NCBI GenBank assembly: GCA_964469835.1 | Contig: CAYYBI010000379.1 | Coordinates: forward strand, 1 to 5,978 | Source: JAOTYV01 sp964469835 | GTDB taxonomy: Bacteria; Pseudomonadota; Alphaproteobacteria; UBA8366 | Length of the DNA stretch: 5,978 bases | Direction: 5' to 3' | Shown here: positions 4,683 to 5,978 of the stretch, in pieces | How the letters are laid out: each line of letters begins with the position of its first letter | Position numbering within the stretch: the stretch's first letter is position 1 | The notes under the pieces: generated by a model | The model's database searches: none | What the model saw: the letters and a program-made list of their open reading frames with translations, nothing else | Told to the model about the DNA's origin: nothing | Program-made: the position numbers and the translations under genes

Positions 4683-5062
4683 TATTCGGCCTCCTCGCGC
4701 TCTTTTACGATAACCGTCAGATTGCTGAACGGTTTGTTGATCCGGCCTACCCTGCCGCGCGCGCGAGGCCGAATTCGCTTCATTACCAATGTCTTGCCGA
4801 CGGACGCCTCCTTGACATAGAGACGGTCGACGTCGAGTTGATGATTGTTCTCCGCGTTTGCGATTGCGGATTCCAAGGTTTTCCGTACGGCCAATGCCAC
4901 CCGTCGTTTCGAAAAAGTCAGCTCGGCCAGCGCGGCATCGGCGGTCTTACCCCGGATCGCCTTTGCCAAAAGATTCAGCTTTTGCGGGCTGACACGGATA
5001 TGACGCGCAACCGCCTGGGCCTCATCATCGGCCAACCGCCGTTCGATCTTCTGTTTTCCCAT
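4682..5062 (-). CDS. rplV: 50S ribosomal protein L22
   Basis: L22 lines the nascent-peptide exit tunnel with its long beta-hairpin and binds several domains of 23S rRNA. The 126-residue product has the alphaproteobacterial-type start MGKQKIERRLADDEAQAVAR. It continues with the family core HIRVSPQKLNLLAKAIRGK (21-39), ALAELTFSKRR (44-54) and LESAIANAENNH (63-74). The hairpin region contains VMKRIRPRARGRVGRINKPF (93-112). The Met-Lys-Arg triplet at 94-96 corresponds to the tunnel-tip segment deleted in known E. coli erythromycin-resistant mutants; it is intact here. The ATG at 5060-5062 is preceded by AAGGAG at 5075-5080 and the overlapping AGAGG. The gap to rpsS is only 5 bases, and the TAA stop overlaps the rpsC ATG by one base. 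Confidence 0.98.
   Translation of the reverse strand: MGKQKIERRLADDEAQAVARHIRVSPQKLNLLAKAIRGKTADAALAELTFSKRRVALAVRKTLESAIANAENNHQLDVDRLYVKEASVGKTLVMKRIRPRARGRVGRINKPFSNLTVIVKEREEAE
4690..4696 (-). promoter_or_regulatory. Strong Shine-Dalgarno of rpsC (GAGGAGG) inside rplV
   Basis: GAGGAGG ends 7 bases before the rpsC ATG (4680-4682) and is read within the Glu-Glu-Ala codons at the end of L22. The rplV stop and rpsC start overlap as TAATG, which fits coupled translation (inference). Confidence 0.8.
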
Positions 5063-5067
5063 CGGAG

Positions 5068-5346
5068 TCAGCCTCTCCTTGCCTTCTTGTCGGCGGCGTG
5101 ACCGTAGAACGTCCGGGTCGGCGCGAACTCGCCAAATTTGTGTCCGATCATATTTTCGGTCACCAAAACAGGGATGAATTTCAGACCGTTATAGACACCG
5201 AAGGTGAGCCCCACGAATTGCGGCAAAATTGTCGACCGCCGGGACCAGGTCTTGATTACTTCATTGCGGCCGGATTCGCGGGATTTCTCTGCCTTCTTCA
5301 GCAGATACCCATCCACGAACGGACCTTTCCAAACAGAACGCGCCAC
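5068..5346 (-). CDS. rpsS: 30S ribosomal protein S19 (GTG start)
   Basis: S19 lies in the 30S head and, with S13, contacts the large subunit and A/P-site tRNAs. The 92-residue product has the exact E. coli length. It reads ARSVWKGPFVDGYLLKKAEK (2-21), WSRRSTILPQFVGLTFGVYN (34-53), then FIPVLVTENMIGHKFGEFAP (57-76) and TRTFYGHAADKKARRG. These are hallmark S19 blocks and close to alphaproteobacterial sequences. The start codon is GTG (5344-5346), not ATG. No ATG lies nearby, the second residue and all that follow match the family start MARSVWKGPF, and GGGAG is 8 bases upstream, so the GTG start is well supported. It follows rplB by 17 bases and precedes rplV by 5. Confidence 0.98.
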   Translation of the reverse strand: MARSVWKGPFVDGYLLKKAEKSRESGRNEVIKTWSRRSTILPQFVGLTFGVYNGLKFIPVLVTENMIGHKFGEFAPTRTFYGHAADKKARRG

Positions 5347-5354
5347 GATACCGA

Positions 5355-5359
5355 CTCCC
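5355..5359 (-). promoter_or_regulatory. Shine-Dalgarno of rpsS (GGGAG), supports the GTG start
   Basis: GGGAG sits 8 bases before the GTG at 5344-5346 in the 17-base spacer after rplB. No other start codon within reach would give the conserved S19 N-terminus. Confidence 0.7.
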
Positions 5360-5363
5360 GTTC

Positions 5364-5978
5364 CTACTTCTTCGACCGTCGACGCCGAATGATGAGCCTA
5401 TTGCTCGGTTTCTTGGGCGCGCGCGTGCGCTTGCCCTTGGTTGATTTACCCCATGGTGTAACGGGATGCCGGCCGCCGGATGTCCTGCCTTCACCGCCGC
5501 CATGGGGATGATCGACCGGGTTCATCGCAACGCCGCGCACCGATGGCCGTTTGCCGAGCCAACGATTACGGCCCGCCTTACCGAGGTTGATGTTTGACTG
5601 ATCCGGGTTCGACACGGCGCCAATCGTCGCCATGCATTCGCCGCGCACCAAACGCAACTCGCCGGACGCCAGTTTCAACTGGGCATGCCCCTGGTCGCGC
5701 CCTACAAGCTGCACATACGTGCCGGCCGAACGCGCAATCTGGCCGCCCTTCAAAGGCTTCAATTCGACGTTATGAACGATCGTCCCGACCGGAATGCTAT
5801 TCAGCGGCATCGCGTTTCCGGGTTTCACGTCGACCCGATCGCCAGAGACCACCTTGTCGCCCGGCTGCAACCGCTGCGGCGCGAGGATATACGCCAGCTC
5901 ACCGTCCGAATAGCGGATCAGCGCGATAAATGCGGTCCGGTTCGGATCATACTCCAACCGCTCGACCGTCGCTTCGAC
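5364..5978 (-). CDS. rplB: 50S ribosomal protein L2 (C-terminal 204 residues; start lies outside the window)
   Basis: L2 binds 23S rRNA close to the peptidyl-transferase centre and helps join the subunits. The frame is open to the window edge. By alignment with the remembered E. coli sequence about 73 N-terminal residues are missing. The visible part starts VEATVERLEYDPNRTAFIAL and includes YILAPQRLQPGDKV, NSIPVGTIVHNVELKPLKGG, QIARSAGTYVQLVGRD, and the most conserved block VRGVAMNPVDHPHGGGEGRT near residues 147-166 of the fragment. The histidines of that block include the one matching E. coli His229, which has been linked to peptidyl transfer. The C-terminus TPWGKSTKGKRTR and RRRRSKK is a typical basic tail. 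A TTG at 5955-5957 is an internal Leu codon of the conserved LEYDPN motif, not a start. The gene ends with TAG 17 bases before rpsS. Confidence 0.98.
   Translation of the reverse strand, partial: VEATVERLEYDPNRTAFIALIRYSDGELAYILAPQRLQPGDKVVSGDRVDVKPGNAMPLNSIPVGTIVHNVELKPLKGGQIARSAGTYVQLVGRDQGHAQLKLASGELRLVRGECMATIGAVSNPDQSNINLGKAGRNRWLGKRPSVRGVAMNPVDHPHGGGEGRTSGGRHPVTPWGKSTKGKRTRAPKKPSNRLIIRRRRSKK

Noticed and set aside
5261..5503. Minus-strand open frame of 80 codons across the rplB-rpsS junction
   Set aside because: It is an alternative frame through the L2 C-terminus and S19 N-terminus, both of which are unmistakable, and it has no family resemblance.
5955..5957. TTG as a possible start of a shortened L2
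   Set aside because: The codon is the Leu of the conserved VERLEYDPNR segment and the frame continues upstream to the window edge with matching residues, so the gene is simply cut by the window.
1..5978. Search for an undescribed system, mobile element, CRISPR array, RNA gene or terminator
   Set aside because: Every stretch is accounted for by ribosomal protein genes or spacers of at most 39 bases. I saw no direct-repeat array, no inverted repeat at insertion-element scale, no tRNA-like or rRNA sequence, and no hairpin followed by a T run on the coding strand.

Overview
The window is a continuous block of ribosomal protein genes, all on the minus strand. Read 5'->3' on that strand, from high to low coordinate, the order is rplB (5' end cut off by the window edge), rpsS, rplV, rpsC, rplP, rpmC, rpsQ, rplN, rplX, rplE, rpsN, rpsH, rplF, rplR and rpsE (3' end cut off). 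This is the classical bacterial order of the distal S10 operon (rplB to rpsQ) followed directly by the first part of the spc operon (rplN to rpsE). No gene is missing, inserted or broken between the two partial ends.

The proteins look bacterial and most like Alphaproteobacteria, judged from remembered family sequences. Examples are the L14 N-terminus (MIQMQTNLDVADNSGAR), the S8 N-terminus (MSMSDPLGDMLTRIRNGQ), the L6 C-terminus (RKEGKKK), the S19 ending (YGHAADKKARRG), the 101-residue zinc-free S14, and the L29 core (QLENTARVRQVRRDIARVKT). The base composition is moderately GC-rich by eye. Genus or order cannot be assigned without a phylogeny.

The layout is very compact. Spacers run from an overlap of one base (rplV/rpsC, rplN/rplX) or zero bases (rpmC/rpsQ) up to 39 bases (rpsC/rplP). 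The S10-to-spc junction is only 23 bases, which leaves no obvious room for the separate spc promoter known from E. coli, so S10 and spc are probably one transcription unit here. Almost every gene has a recognisable Shine-Dalgarno sequence, often inside the end of the gene before it, which fits coupled translation. rplE is the exception: its Shine-Dalgarno is weak or badly spaced, and a small hairpin can be drawn over its start codon. I see no terminator, promoter, RNA gene, mobile element or CRISPR array, and no stretch over 40 bases without a gene.

Together the genes encode parts of both subunits: S3, S5, S8, S14, S17 and S19 of the 30S, and L2, L5, L6, L14, L16, L18, L22, L24 and L29 of the 50S. 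I found no undescribed biological system. The items worth a second look are small: an Arg-to-Gly change in a strongly conserved L5 motif, a non-standard Lys position in L6, a Cys-Cys stretch in S8, a GTG start on rpsS, an Arg-Gly repeat at the S5 N-terminus, and the possible control structure at the rplE start.
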